A stretch of DNA of 64,000 nucleotides, taken from Kyrpidia spormannii. Its GTDB lineage: Bacteria > Bacillota > Bacilli > Kyrpidiales > Kyrpidiaceae. Under the pieces are notes generated by a model. That model saw only the letters and a list, made by a program, of their open reading frames with translations, was not told where the DNA came from and searched no databases. A program made the translations under genes and the position numbers. The stretch's first letter is position 1. Each line of letters opens with the position of its first letter. The stretch covers positions 2,480,001-2,544,000 of the forward strand of contig NZ_CP024955.1 of the NCBI RefSeq assembly GCF_002804065.1. The letters run 5' to 3'. This document shows positions 8,275-16,917 of this stretch, piece by piece.

Positions 8275-8654
8275 CAGAAACTCACCACCAAATCGGCCTC
8301 CAACAACATTTCGTTCACCGCGGTGCCCCCCACCACCCCATCGATCTCAATCAAATCTTCCACTGTGACATCGTTGAGGTCGAGACTTGGGGCGCAGACG
8401 TAAAATTTGACGCCAGCGTCCCGGGCTTGATCGATAAAAAACTGGAGATTCGCCCCTTCTCCCCCTTCCTTTACCTGAAGGGTCTCTGCGACGCCCTTTT
8501 TCAAAAGGCCCGTGGCCTTGATGGTAAAAACCATCGAGACGTCGTAGTCCATCAAAGCGGCGGTCGTAGCGAGAAAAAATGGCGAGGCCGCCCGGTAGGG
8601 AGCTTCAACCCCCGACGTATGAATGTATACACATTTCTTCGTTTCCTCGGACAC
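8274..8654 (-). CDS. DsrE-like protein adjacent to tusA
   Basis: About 126 residues of the DsrE/Peroxiredoxin-like DUF fold: CVYIHTSG, PFFLATTAALMDYDVSMVF, LLKKGVAETL and a single central Cys in VKFYVCAPSLDLNDV. The C-terminal EADLVVSF matches the end of the other DsrE-like protein. The likely start is GTG at 8654, spaced 8 bases from GGAGG; the longer TTG start at 8660 would be too close. Its neighbours, tusA 12 bases upstream and the GAF gene overlapping downstream, support a sulfur-relay role with TusA. Confidence 0.75.
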   Translation of the reverse strand: MSEETKKCVYIHTSGVEAPYRAASPFFLATTAALMDYDVSMVFTIKATGLLKKGVAETLQVKEGGEGANLQFFIDQARDAGVKFYVCAPSLDLNDVTVEDLIEIDGVVGGTAVNEMLLEADLVVSF

Positions 8655-8666
8655 GGACAATCCCTC

Positions 8667-8909
8667 CTATTTTGTACGTTTGATTCGATACACGTAGATC
8701 CCTTGATTTTCTGAAGCCTGCAAAAGATCGTGGCCGGTGGCCCGGGTCCAAGCTTCAAAGTCCGCCATGGAGCCGGGATCCGTGGCTTCTACTTCGATCA
8801 CCTGTCCGACCTCGATACCCAGAATGGCCTTTTTGACCCGCACCACGGGCAGTGGGCATTTCAGCCCTTTCGCGTCAATTTTCAATGCGACATCCTCCGC
8901 CATGAACAT
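8667..8909 (-). CDS. tusA: TusA-family sulfur carrier
   Basis: 80 residues. The signature CPLPVVRVKKAI gives the conserved CPxP with the persulfide-bearing Cys at residue 18, after KIDAKGLK. The rest (VGQVIEVEATDPGSMADFEAW, YRIKR) fits the two-layer TusA fold. AAAGGAG precedes the ATG at 8909; an ATG two codons in is an alternative. It is a central cytoplasmic sulfur carrier that, in sHdr organisms, collects sulfane sulfur from rhodanese or DsrE proteins and delivers it to the LbpA-sHdr machinery. No tRNA-thiolation partners lie nearby, so the sulfur-oxidation role is favoured. Confidence 0.9.
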   Translation of the reverse strand: MFMAEDVALKIDAKGLKCPLPVVRVKKAILGIEVGQVIEVEATDPGSMADFEAWTRATGHDLLQASENQGIYVYRIKRTK

Positions 8910-8934
8910 CCACTCCTTTATAAGAGATTCAAAA

Positions 8935-9984
8935 TCAATGGGTGACCCGAAAAGCCTGCATCAAATCCTCCACGCCCACCCCCGGGATCGACGCCTCTTC
9001 CATCAGCCACTCAGCCGCCAAAACCCACTCCTCTTCACAGACCTTGCGACCGATAAGCCGCTCGGAAAAACGCTCCAGGGCATCTTCGGGATATGCGAAG
9101 AAATCCCCCGCCAACAGCACATCGTCAAAAAGACCATCCCGGGTGCGGTAGATCAACCGGATGAGCCCGCCGGGGGCTTTGTGGACCCCTTCGTACAGGC
9201 GCACAGCCTCCGAGATCTTCACTCCGCTGCGAAGAATCCCTTCGGATCGGAAAACAAAAGGTTCGGAGAAGAGGAGTTCTTCGAACTCCCTGAGCGCTTG
9301 TTGCTCCCGTTGCGAAAGCCGACCGGCCCGGGCGGGTTCCTGGAGAATCGACGCGAATTCCTCCACTAAAATCGCTGTCACCTGCTCGCGATCCGGCAGC
9401 GGCTGACCTGCCAGTTCCCGGCGAATGGAGGTCATATATTCCGATAAGCCCGAAACCAGTTTATCGCGAAATTTTTCCGATGGAACCCGTAGGACCTTCG
9501 CCATGGCGTCGACGTCAAAATCCATCATGATGCTGCCGACCAGCACGATGGACGTGCCAATCGTCGCTGCGCCGGTACCCCCGATCTTGCGGGGACCCAC
9601 CACGATGTCGTTGACCGGCCGGTGTTCGGCGGCAATTCCGATGCGGTGATACGCACGGACCGGCGCTTGCAGCCAGGTCTCATAGAGGCGTTGTACCGGA
9701 ACCTGGGATTCCGGGAGAATGAGGTGCCAAAAAATCTGATCCTGATCCAGATACACAGCCCCGCCCCCCGTCATGCGCCGGCCAATGGGCATGCCCTGCT
9801 CCCGACAGTATTCGACATCGATTTCTCGACTGGTCACCTGATGAAAACCGGCGCATACGTACGGTGTGCGGGGGCTGACGACGATGAGGGTCGCCTCGTC
9901 GCCCGGGCGAGCCTCCCGGGCGACGGCATGATACACCGCCTGGGACCTCTCCGCCGAGACGATTCCCAGATTCAGATAGCGCAT
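8935..9984 (-). CDS. sLpl(AB)-type lipoate-protein ligase
   Basis: 349 residues with the LplA-like catalytic domain (RTPYVCAGFHQ, RRMTGGGAVYLDQ, RPVNDIVVGPRKIGGTG with the catalytic Lys) fused to an LplB-like C-terminal domain (HKAPGGLIRLIYRT, LLAGDFFAYPEDALERF). This domain order defines the sLpl(AB) ligases associated with sHdr clusters, which charge LbpA with octanoate or lipoate. It is the only intact copy of this full-length form here; the copy at 4521-5589 is frameshifted. It lies 51 bases after the second LbpA gene and 25 bases before tusA. Confidence 0.85.
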   Translation of the reverse strand: MRYLNLGIVSAERSQAVYHAVAREARPGDEATLIVVSPRTPYVCAGFHQVTSREIDVEYCREQGMPIGRRMTGGGAVYLDQDQIFWHLILPESQVPVQRLYETWLQAPVRAYHRIGIAAEHRPVNDIVVGPRKIGGTGAATIGTSIVLVGSIMMDFDVDAMAKVLRVPSEKFRDKLVSGLSEYMTSIRRELAGQPLPDREQVTAILVEEFASILQEPARAGRLSQREQQALREFEELLFSEPFVFRSEGILRSGVKISEAVRLYEGVHKAPGGLIRLIYRTRDGLFDDVLLAGDFFAYPEDALERFSERLIGRKVCEEEWVLAAEWLMEEASIPGVGVEDLMQAFRVTH

Positions 9985-10035
9985 GTCCTCACCCCTTGCC
10001 CTGACCTGCCCATAGCCTTGAACGAAAACGTTATC

Positions 10036-10509
10036 CTAGACCGCTCCAGGGTTTGATTCATCTGAAGGGATACACCGAAGGCAGGTGAGCCCTTCCTCGC
10101 GAAGTTTTTGCTCAAAGAGTGGTACCGCTTGGTCTGCGGGCAGCAGGTTTCCTTGGGGCCACTCCTGGCTGGAGGGTTCCATCTGAACGATCCAGCCCTC
10201 TTCATAGGGACTGCGGTTGATCACATTGGGATCCTCCGCCACTGCGGGGTTGAGCCGCAGCACTTTACCCTGCAGCGGACTGGTGATGGGGCCAACCCAC
10301 TTCCCCGATTCCACTGTAGCCACACTCTTACCGGCCCCGACGACCTTCCCGACGCGAGCTCGGATCTGCAAGATCTTGCCCGCCCGGGTCTGGGCTGGAT
10401 CGGTCATCCCGAGCAACACGGTGTTGTCTTCGAGTCGTTTTACCCAGACATCGAGTTCAACATCGTACCACAGGTCATCGGGAAACTCGCACATCATCAC
10501 CCTGGCCAT
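10036..10509 (-). CDS. LbpA lipoate-binding protein, second carrier
   Basis: 157 residues, GcvH-like: VWVKRLEDNTVLLGMTD, AGKILQIRAR, the lipoyl-lysine motif VESGKWVG, the GKVLRLNPAV strand and SPYEEGW. A C-terminal extension ends with LTCLRC, two Cys absent from ordinary GcvH. In sHdr bacteria LbpA cannot replace GcvH and serves as the swinging arm that carries sulfur between sites. It lies 21 bases after the first carrier. The cysteine pair could take part in sulfur loading or metal binding; this is inference. Confidence 0.85.
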   Translation of the reverse strand: MARVMMCEFPDDLWYDVELDVWVKRLEDNTVLLGMTDPAQTRAGKILQIRARVGKVVGAGKSVATVESGKWVGPITSPLQGKVLRLNPAVAEDPNVINRSPYEEGWIVQMEPSSQEWPQGNLLPADQAVPLFEQKLREEGLTCLRCIPSDESNPGAV

Positions 10510-10530
10510 GGGCTCATCTCGCCTCTCCCT

Positions 10531-10965
10531 CTAATGGCTGCACTTGATTCCCTCAGCTTCCAGCTTTTTTCGATACTCAGCAACCCCGTCCGCCCCGGTC
10601 GCCAGATTCTGGGAGTCGGCGCTCCAGTCCGCGGGCTCAACGCGAATCAACCAGCCCGCGCCATAGGGATCGGTGTTCACCAGGTCGGGCTGCCCTTTGA
10701 TCTGTTCATTGATCGCAATCACTTTGCCCGCCACTGGAGTCGGGATCGTCCCGACCCATTTTCCGCTTTCAAGAGTTCCGGCGCTCTTGCCCCGGGCCAA
10801 GTTTTTCCCCAGGGAGCGCAAATTCACCACAATGATCTTGCCGGCCAAGCTCTGGGCCACATCGGTCATGCCCACCAACACCGTGCCGTCCGGCTCCGGT
10901 TTTGCCCACACGTGCTTGTCGATCCAGTAATAGAGGTCTTCCGGAAGAATGCAGCCATCGCTCAT
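10531..10965 (-). CDS. lbpA: LbpA lipoate-binding protein, first carrier
   Basis: 144 residues, GcvH-like lipoyl domain: WIDKHVWAKPEPDGTVLVGMTDVAQ, GKIIVVNLR, the lysine motif LESGKWVG, PVAGKVIAINE and DPYGAGWLIRV. The C-terminus ends GIKCSH with one Cys. It overlaps the Emo-like gene by 4 bases (ATGA), tying it to the electron-transfer part of the operon. Its short N-terminus and SGKW motif match carriers encoded next to shdr genes. No glycine-cleavage genes (gcvP, gcvT) are in the window. Confidence 0.87.
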   Translation of the reverse strand: MSDGCILPEDLYYWIDKHVWAKPEPDGTVLVGMTDVAQSLAGKIIVVNLRSLGKNLARGKSAGTLESGKWVGTIPTPVAGKVIAINEQIKGQPDLVNTDPYGAGWLIRVEPADWSADSQNLATGADGVAEYRKKLEAEGIKCSH

Positions 10966-13103
10966 GTCACTGTCTCCTCCACTACTTCGTTCGCGAGCCC
11001 CAGGGCCTTTTCAAGCAGGAACACGAGATCTCCCACTTCCAACTGTCCTTCATACCCCGCCGTCTTCACGGCATCGGTATACATCACCAGATCTTTGGGG
11101 CAAGCGACGATGAAATGAGTAACTCCATCGAGTTGTTTCGCTTCTTTAATGCGACTTTCCGCCGGCTTTGTGGGATAGAGGGTATCTCCCATCCAGATTC
11201 TTCCTCCCCCCGCTCCGCAACAGAAGCTGTTTTCCCGGTTGCGGGGCATTTCCACCAAAGTCGCCCCGACGTGAGCGATGAGGTTGCGCGGAGGATCGAA
11301 GACTCGATTGTACCTTCCGAGATAGCAAGGGTCGTGGTAGGTCACTTTGACGTTCTGGGGATATTTCACCGGCAGCCGGTTTTCCCGGGCCAGGCGATCG
11401 AGAAGCTCCGTATAGTGCTCGATCTCCACCTCCAATCCGTGAGCCGGGTACTCGTTTTTGAGGGTATTGTACGTGTGCGGATCGGTGGTCAGGACCTTTT
11501 TGAACTTTGCCGACTGGATGGCCTTGATGTTTTTCTCCACGAGGGTTTCGAACAGCCCTTCCTCACCCACTCGCCGCACATCGTTCCCGGCGTTCCGCTC
11601 CGCTTCATACAAGATGCCAAAACTTACTCCCGCATGAGTGAGAACCCGGGCCAGAGCCTGAGCCACTTTTTGCGCCCGAGGATCGTAGCTCGCGTAGTCC
11701 CCGACAAACCAGAGGTATTCCACCTCTTGTTTTCGGGCGTCCGGGACGGGGACCCCCGCCTCCTTGACCCATTTCGCGCGATTGCGTTCCGACTGGCCAA
11801 AGGAATTCCCTTTGCGGGCAAAATTCATCAGTGTGGCCGACAGGTTGCCGTCCATCGTGCCTTGGTCGATGAGCGAGCGGCGCATCTGCACGATGATAGG
11901 AACGTGCTCAATCCCCACCGGGCAGGTTTCCACGCAGGCCCGACAGGTGGTACAGGACCACAAAACGTCGGGAGCAATCAGCTCTCCAGGTTCGAGGGCG
12001 GCGGAAACCTCTTGCGAAGACAGGTCCGACTCCGCCGCCGAGTGGCCAACTTTGGCCCCCGGCCTCTTCATGCCATGAAAACCACTGATCGCCTCCCGCA
12101 AATCCAGGATGAGGTCCCGAGGGGATAGTGGCGCTCCGGAGTTGCGGGCAGGACATACATCGTGACAGCGGCCGCATTTTGTACAGGCATCGAAGTGCAA
12201 GAGTTCTTTCCAACTGAGATTTTCAGCGGCGGGAGCCAGCGGCAGCCCCGGCTCGGTCTCTGAAGGCGGCGGTGGCAGGGCGATCCCGGCTTTCGGATTG
12301 CGTACGGTCAAACTCGCCCAGGACGCCAGCATGTGAACAGATTTGGCATAGGGTAGATAGGCAATAAACCCCAGTGCCAGGAAGGCGTGAACCCACCAGG
12401 TGATAAAATGCCAATCCATCGCCGTCTGGGGAGTCATTCCGGCTGCCCGGAACCCTTGGGCAACCAGGGATCCCACCGGGGAATAAGCCTCAAACCACGG
12501 CCGATCTGCCACAAGCCGGAACGCCTCGATCAAGAGGCCTGTCACGCCGATCAACAGAAGCTGACCGAGAAACCACCAGTCCTCTTTCTTGTAGTTCGAG
12601 CGATCCACCGGCTTGTTGTCCACCCGGGCGTAGTTCAGCCGGGCTACGGCAAAAAATGCCCGGCGCACCGCCAACATCCCCAGGCCGATGATAAACAGGA
12701 CCATGGAAATGTCCATGACGACCGAGAAAGCGAGGAAAAAATCCCCTTTCCAAAACTGGAGTTTCGGTGCTATGAGTCTCAGTATGTCATTGTCAATGAA
12801 GATGATCGTGGTTCCTAGAAACAGAAAACCGAACGACCAGAACACAAATCCGTGGGCAATGCCGGTATAAAGGTCCCTGCGCCCGATTTTGCGACTGGTC
12901 AGCACCTCCGCGGTGGCCCGGATCAGCCGCTTGGGCCAATCCGGGTACCACGGCTGCCGGCGACCCGCCCGATAACGTTGGATCCGGCGAATGACGCCGT
13001 AAAGGAACACACCGATGGCGATGAATGCCAGGAAGTAAAAGGCTGGCACCAGCCACGTGTGCTCGAATCCTTCGAATACGGGCCGTTCAGCAACGGGATT
13101 CAC
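10962..13103 (-). CDS. Membrane ETF:quinone oxidoreductase, Emo-like (cytochrome b-type + FeS + CCG)
   Basis: 713 residues. The N-terminal 270 residues contain about five to six membrane helices (LVPAFYFLAFIAIGVFLYGV, FFLAFSVVMDISMVLFIIGL, HFITWWVHAFLALGFIAYL) with His residues of the nitrate-reductase-gamma type likely to bind heme b. Then come two 4Fe-4S motifs (CTKCGRCHDVCP, CTTCRACVETCP) and a C-terminal HdrD-like part with two CCG-type motifs (DPCYLGR, FCCGAGGG, VACPKDL). The order matches the EMO type that links electron-transfer flavoprotein to menaquinone. GTG start at 13103. With EtfAB immediately upstream, it probably passes electrons from the sHdr system into the membrane quinone pool. 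Confidence 0.85.
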   Translation of the reverse strand: MNPVAERPVFEGFEHTWLVPAFYFLAFIAIGVFLYGVIRRIQRYRAGRRQPWYPDWPKRLIRATAEVLTSRKIGRRDLYTGIAHGFVFWSFGFLFLGTTIIFIDNDILRLIAPKLQFWKGDFFLAFSVVMDISMVLFIIGLGMLAVRRAFFAVARLNYARVDNKPVDRSNYKKEDWWFLGQLLLIGVTGLLIEAFRLVADRPWFEAYSPVGSLVAQGFRAAGMTPQTAMDWHFITWWVHAFLALGFIAYLPYAKSVHMLASWASLTVRNPKAGIALPPPPSETEPGLPLAPAAENLSWKELLHFDACTKCGRCHDVCPARNSGAPLSPRDLILDLREAISGFHGMKRPGAKVGHSAAESDLSSQEVSAALEPGELIAPDVLWSCTTCRACVETCPVGIEHVPIIVQMRRSLIDQGTMDGNLSATLMNFARKGNSFGQSERNRAKWVKEAGVPVPDARKQEVEYLWFVGDYASYDPRAQKVAQALARVLTHAGVSFGILYEAERNAGNDVRRVGEEGLFETLVEKNIKAIQSAKFKKVLTTDPHTYNTLKNEYPAHGLEVEIEHYTELLDRLARENRLPVKYPQNVKVTYHDPCYLGRYNRVFDPPRNLIAHVGATLVEMPRNRENSFCCGAGGGRIWMGDTLYPTKPAESRIKEAKQLDGVTHFIVACPKDLVMYTDAVKTAGYEGQLEVGDLVFLLEKALGLANEVVEETVT

Positions 13104-13128
13104 GTGAGTTCAACTCTCCTTTCCCTGA

Positions 13129-14073
13129 TCAAGCGCCTTTGACCTTCTCGGTGAGGGCGGGCACCAGTTCGAGAATGTCTTCAACGATTCCATAATGGGC
13201 AACGTCGAAGATTGGCGCCTTGGGGTCGGTGTTTACGGCGATGATGCAATCCGCGTCCCGCATACCTTCCAGGTGTTCGGGGGCCCCGCTGATCCCGAGG
13301 GCCAAGTAGACTTTGGGCTTGACTTTTTTGCCCGATTTCCCCACTTGCCGAGATTTCGGGAGCCATCCAGCATCGATGACCGGCCTTGAGGCCGACACCA
13401 CCGCGCCAAGGGCTTCGGCCAATTCTTCCACCACCTCGATGTTGTCCTTGTCACCAATCCCCCGGCCGATGCTGACGAGAATATCTTGTTTGGTGATATC
13501 GACATCGGTGCTGTCGGGCATGGAGAGCCCCTCATACACCGTGGCTGCCGCCTCCGCTGCGGTAATGGTTTCCACCGTGGGGTTTCCTTGAACGTGCCCC
13601 CGCTCGGCATCGCCGGCACCAGCCAGGACTTGTAGGATGGTGAGCTCGGTCACTTCTGCCGTGGCGACCATTTTGCCACCGAGAATCACCGATTCCACCT
13701 GCCACCCCTGTCCCGCCGGTTCCACCTTCTGGACCGAGGCGATGGTCGAGCACCCTGCCCGGCTGGCCGCATAAGTAGCCACGTCCATCCCCACGGCGGT
13801 ATTTCCCACAAGTACCAGGTCCGGGGATACTTGATCTATCGCTTGGGCCAAGGTTTTGCCCAGGGATTCCGGCAGGTAACGATTATCCGGATTGTCGGCC
13901 AACAGCACCCGGTCCGCCGCCCCCAGTTCCGAGGTGAGACCGGCGGGCATGACGGCGAGGGCTGTCACCGTGCCGCCATCCCCTGTCACCCGGCGCGCGA
14001 GATCGAGCAACTCGTATGTGATATCGGCAATCTTCCCGTCCAAGGTCTCTACGAAAACCAATGCTGTTGACAT
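13129..14073 (-). CDS. etfA: Electron transfer flavoprotein alpha subunit
   Basis: 314 residues. The C-terminal FAD-binding domain is canonical: VSASRPVIDAGW, RQVGKSGKKVKPKVYLALGISG, HLEGM, IIAVNTDPKAPIF and YGIVEDI. The ATG at 14073 has GGGGAGGCGGGAGA upstream; the frame extends six codons further. etfB lies 31 bases upstream and the Emo-like gene 25 bases downstream. It partners EtfB to carry electrons between the HdrCB-type protein and the Emo-like membrane protein. Confidence 0.93.
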   Translation of the reverse strand: MSTALVFVETLDGKIADITYELLDLARRVTGDGGTVTALAVMPAGLTSELGAADRVLLADNPDNRYLPESLGKTLAQAIDQVSPDLVLVGNTAVGMDVATYAASRAGCSTIASVQKVEPAGQGWQVESVILGGKMVATAEVTELTILQVLAGAGDAERGHVQGNPTVETITAAEAAATVYEGLSMPDSTDVDITKQDILVSIGRGIGDKDNIEVVEELAEALGAVVSASRPVIDAGWLPKSRQVGKSGKKVKPKVYLALGISGAPEHLEGMRDADCIIAVNTDPKAPIFDVAHYGIVEDILELVPALTEKVKGA

Positions 14074-14104
14074 TCTCCCGCCTCCCCACATTAGACAGCT
14101 AGAT

Positions 14105-14872
14105 TCAAGCGATCACTCCGCGTTCTTTTAGCAAGGCCAGGATCCGGGCGGCTTTCTCGTCCAGATCGCCTTCGATCATTTCGGCATGCCCCTCCGATAC
14201 CGGAACGGCCATCTTCGTCACCCGGATTCCCGGAACCTCCGGCACCTCAACCTCCATCTCTTCCAGGGTGGCCGTTTTCATCATTTGCCGAACCCGGGAG
14301 ATGGGGGCGTAACGGGGAGGTGTTGGAGACACTTGGATGCCGAGCACAGCCGGAGGGCGAACGGTCAGCGACGCTGTAATGCCTCCGGAGAACTCTTTTT
14401 TGACGAGAACCTGGGTGTCCTTGGCCTCGACCTCGGCCACAACGGTGACAAAAGGATATTCGAGCAATCCCGCCAACCACGTGGCCAACTGGCCGTCCAG
14501 GTCATCATTGGCCTGAACTCCGGTTAAGATGAGATCCGGCGTGGTCGCCGAGACGACGTTCCTGAGAATCTCGGCGTACTGGCGATTGCTCAAGCCCTGT
14601 TCGAGGCCGTCCCCCACCAGCTTGATGGCCCGGTCCGCCCCTTTTGCCAACGCCGTGTACAGGGCGTCGTCCACATCCCCGGTTTCGGCCGCGACGGCGA
14701 TCACCTCGCCACCCGCCGCCTCTTTGATGAGAAGAGCCTGCTCTAATGCCTGTTCATCCCACTCGTTCAATTTCAACGCCACAGCTTCTCGATCGAGGCT
14801 GTCCCCGCTGTCTGACACGACGAGTTCTTCGACCACGTCTGGAACCAATTTCATCGGTACCAACATTTTCAT
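14105..14872 (-). CDS. etfB: Electron transfer flavoprotein beta subunit
   Basis: 255 residues. KMLVPMKLVPDVVEEL opens the Rossmann-like domain; LNEWDEQALEQALLIKEA, GADRAIKL, TGVQANDDLDGQLATWLAGLL and RPPAVLGIQVS are the standard EtfB nucleotide-binding and dimer segments. It is in operon with etfA and with the HdrCB fusion 31 bases upstream. No acyl-CoA dehydrogenase genes are nearby, so the electron donor is probably the Hdr-like complex and not fatty-acid oxidation; that assignment is from context. Confidence 0.93.
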   Translation of the reverse strand: MKMLVPMKLVPDVVEELVVSDSGDSLDREAVALKLNEWDEQALEQALLIKEAAGGEVIAVAAETGDVDDALYTALAKGADRAIKLVGDGLEQGLSNRQYAEILRNVVSATTPDLILTGVQANDDLDGQLATWLAGLLEYPFVTVVAEVEAKDTQVLVKKEFSGGITASLTVRPPAVLGIQVSPTPPRYAPISRVRQMMKTATLEEMEVEVPEVPGIRVTKMAVPVSEGHAEMIEGDLDEKAARILALLKERGVIA

Positions 14873-14903
14873 AAACGTCCCCTCCCACCATTCGGTACAG
14901 CTT

Positions 14904-16196
14904 TTACTGGCCGACCTCGACCGGACTTTCCAGCAATCCGGCGGACTGGGCGAGCAATTCAGCGATATCCATCACTTCCAATTTTCCTGCGTTGCCGGTC
15001 GATTTTACCGCGTCCTCAAAACGCGAGACCTCAAAGGGACAAGCCACGGCGAGGATGTCCGCCCCGTACTCGATGGCCTCCAGCACCCGCCGTTCAGACA
15101 GGCGCATGCTCAGGTGGTCGCGGTTAAATCCATCCAGCCACATCCCTCCTCCGCCACCTCCGCAGCAATACGCGGTCTCCCGGCAGTGCCCCATTTCCAC
15201 CAATTCAAGACCCGGGATCGCATGCAATAGCTTGCGGGGTGCGTCGTACTCCCCGTTGTGCCGGACCAGATAGCAGGGGTCGTGGAACGTGACCCGCTTT
15301 GGAATCGGGATTTTTAAATCCAACTCGTGAATTTTAGAAGCGAGATACTGAGTGTAGTGCACCGTTTGAAAGTTTCCACCCAGGGCCGGGTATTCGTGTA
15401 AAAACGCGTTGTACGCGTGGGGATCTGTCACCACAATCTGGTTGAACTGGTACTTCGAGAGCATCTTGATGTTATGCTCGGCGAGCATTTCGAATAGGCC
15501 GCGCTCTCCGGCCATCCGCTGGGAGTCCCCGGCACACTTCTCCTCGTGGCCGAGAATGCCAAAATCAACTCCCAGGGCATTGAAGATCCGCGCCAGAGCG
15601 ATGGACGCGTCCTTGCCCCGGGGGTGGTAAGAGGGGTAGCACTCCACAAACCACAGGACATCCACCGGAGCGTTGTGTTTGCTCATGATGGGTACCGGTA
15701 CCCCCGCTTGTTTCGTCCAGTCCGCCCTTTTCCGGGGGGACTCGCCCAGGGGGTTGCCGTAACGGGCTGTGGCTTCAAAGGCATCGAGCAACTCTTTCGG
15801 GGCTTTCCCCTCCAGCACGGCTTTCTCCCGCACCGCCGGCATGATTTTGATCATGTTGACTTCTTTCGGACATACCCGCAGGCAGTTCCGGCAGGTCGTA
15901 CAGAGCCAGAGGTCCGGGCTGTCTAACAAGGAGGCGCCGAGTTGGGTACGGCGAAACACCTTGCGAGGCGAGAAATCGCCCACCGTGTCGATGGGGCAGA
16001 CCCCCGTGCATTTGCCGCACTGGTAACAATATCCAAGGGACTCCGCCCCTTCGATGGAGGTGACCGTCTCCAAGGCGGATAGGTCGTACTCTGTGATAGG
16101 TCGCGGTTCAAACATCCGGTTGAACGAACCGGTGAGCCGCATGCCGTCGACAACCACTTCGAAGAATTCAAAGCTTTTGGCTTTCGCGTTGCTCAA
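14904..16196 (-). CDS. HdrC-HdrB fusion (HdrD-like) FeS/CCG subunit of the sHdr system
   Basis: 430 residues. Two 4Fe-4S motifs lie at the N-terminus (CYQCGKCTGVCP, CTTCRNCLRVCP) and two CCG-type motifs at the C-terminus (VECYPSY, DPCYLVRHN, YCCGGGGGG, VACPFEV). The central ARYGNPLGESPRKRADWTKQ segment is clearly paralogous to the Emo-like protein (ARKGNSFGQSERNRAKWVKE). The start is probably TTG at 16196, 7 bases from GGAGGGAG, overlapping the upstream gene by 29 bases. It replaces the separate HdrC2 and HdrB2 of the other sHdr cluster type and, placed next to etfBA, is the likely exit of electrons from the complex to EtfAB. Confidence 0.85.
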   Translation of the reverse strand: MSNAKAKSFEFFEVVVDGMRLTGSFNRMFEPRPITEYDLSALETVTSIEGAESLGYCYQCGKCTGVCPIDTVGDFSPRKVFRRTQLGASLLDSPDLWLCTTCRNCLRVCPKEVNMIKIMPAVREKAVLEGKAPKELLDAFEATARYGNPLGESPRKRADWTKQAGVPVPIMSKHNAPVDVLWFVECYPSYHPRGKDASIALARIFNALGVDFGILGHEEKCAGDSQRMAGERGLFEMLAEHNIKMLSKYQFNQIVVTDPHAYNAFLHEYPALGGNFQTVHYTQYLASKIHELDLKIPIPKRVTFHDPCYLVRHNGEYDAPRKLLHAIPGLELVEMGHCRETAYCCGGGGGGMWLDGFNRDHLSMRLSERRVLEAIEYGADILAVACPFEVSRFEDAVKSTGNAGKLEVMDIAELLAQSAGLLESPVEVGQ

Positions 16197-16917
16197 GTTG
16201 CACTCCCTCCCCGTGCCGGATGCCCAGTAGGCCTTCCACGACTCTCGCGAACGGCGGCAGCACCTGGGTAAACTCAGTAGTCATGCGCCAGGATGTCACG
16301 GTAAACATATAAACCGCATACACCATGGACAAACAGATCAACGGACGGTGACTGTCCGGAACCCGCGGCAGCCGGTGAATCGACTCCAGCACCGCCCCCA
16401 GGAGCCCCATGCCCTGTGCAATCTGCCCATACTGCTGGCTGGGGGGAACCCTTGGTTCCATCACCCGAGGATCATCCAGCAGGAGAACGAAGGCGCCGGT
16501 CTGGTTGCCGGGGTTATACAGCCACCGCGCCCACCAGGGAGCGCGCTCAGGATTTGCAAGATAAAACCAATACGTCGCCCATTCCAGGGCCCACTTTGGC
16601 CGCTCCTCCCAGCTATCGACCAACTCCCAAAACTGCTGTCCATTCCCGCTTTCCGCCAGCCGAGCCAAGGCATAAGCCCGCTCTGCACCCCGCTCCCGTT
16701 CTGCCGCCGGCAGGCGTCGGGTGGCGGGAATCAGATGCCACGGCAGCTTCTCAGGGTCTCCTCCACTTTGTTGAACGAGGCCAAACTGTCGATCTGCGGA
16801 CCGGAGGCGCTGATCCAGCTGTTCGGCCCACGACCCAAAGGCATCTTCTGGAATGAAAGGCTCGGCTTTATCCAGAAACTCCTTGAGCGCCTCCGCATCG
16901 ATCATCACGCCGTTCAC
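16168..16917 (-). CDS. 'Hyp' protein of sHdr clusters
   Basis: About 249 residues, no FeS motif; rich in Trp and Arg in the middle (WELVDSWEERPKWALEW, APWWARWLYNPG). One hydrophobic stretch (LICLSMVYAVYMFTV) could be buried or membrane-touching. It lies directly after the hdrA-like gene with a GTGA overlap, the same position as the conserved hypothetical gene in shdrC1B1A-hyp-C2B2 operons, which is why I name it so. GTG at 16917 and ATG at 16905 are both possible starts. Its function is unknown; it is likely a structural or targeting subunit. Confidence 0.65.
   Translation of the reverse strand: MNGVMIDAEALKEFLDKAEPFIPEDAFGSWAEQLDQRLRSADRQFGLVQQSGGDPEKLPWHLIPATRRLPAAERERGAERAYALARLAESGNGQQFWELVDSWEERPKWALEWATYWFYLANPERAPWWARWLYNPGNQTGAFVLLLDDPRVMEPRVPPSQQYGQIAQGMGLLGAVLESIHRLPRVPDSHRPLICLSMVYAVYMFTVTSWRMTTEFTQVLPPFARVVEGLLGIRHGEGVQLEQRESQKL

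Noticed and set aside
5589-10965. GcvH of a glycine cleavage system
   Set aside because: The lipoyl motif is SGKW and not SVKA, there are three copies in a sulfur operon, and no gcvT or gcvP is present.
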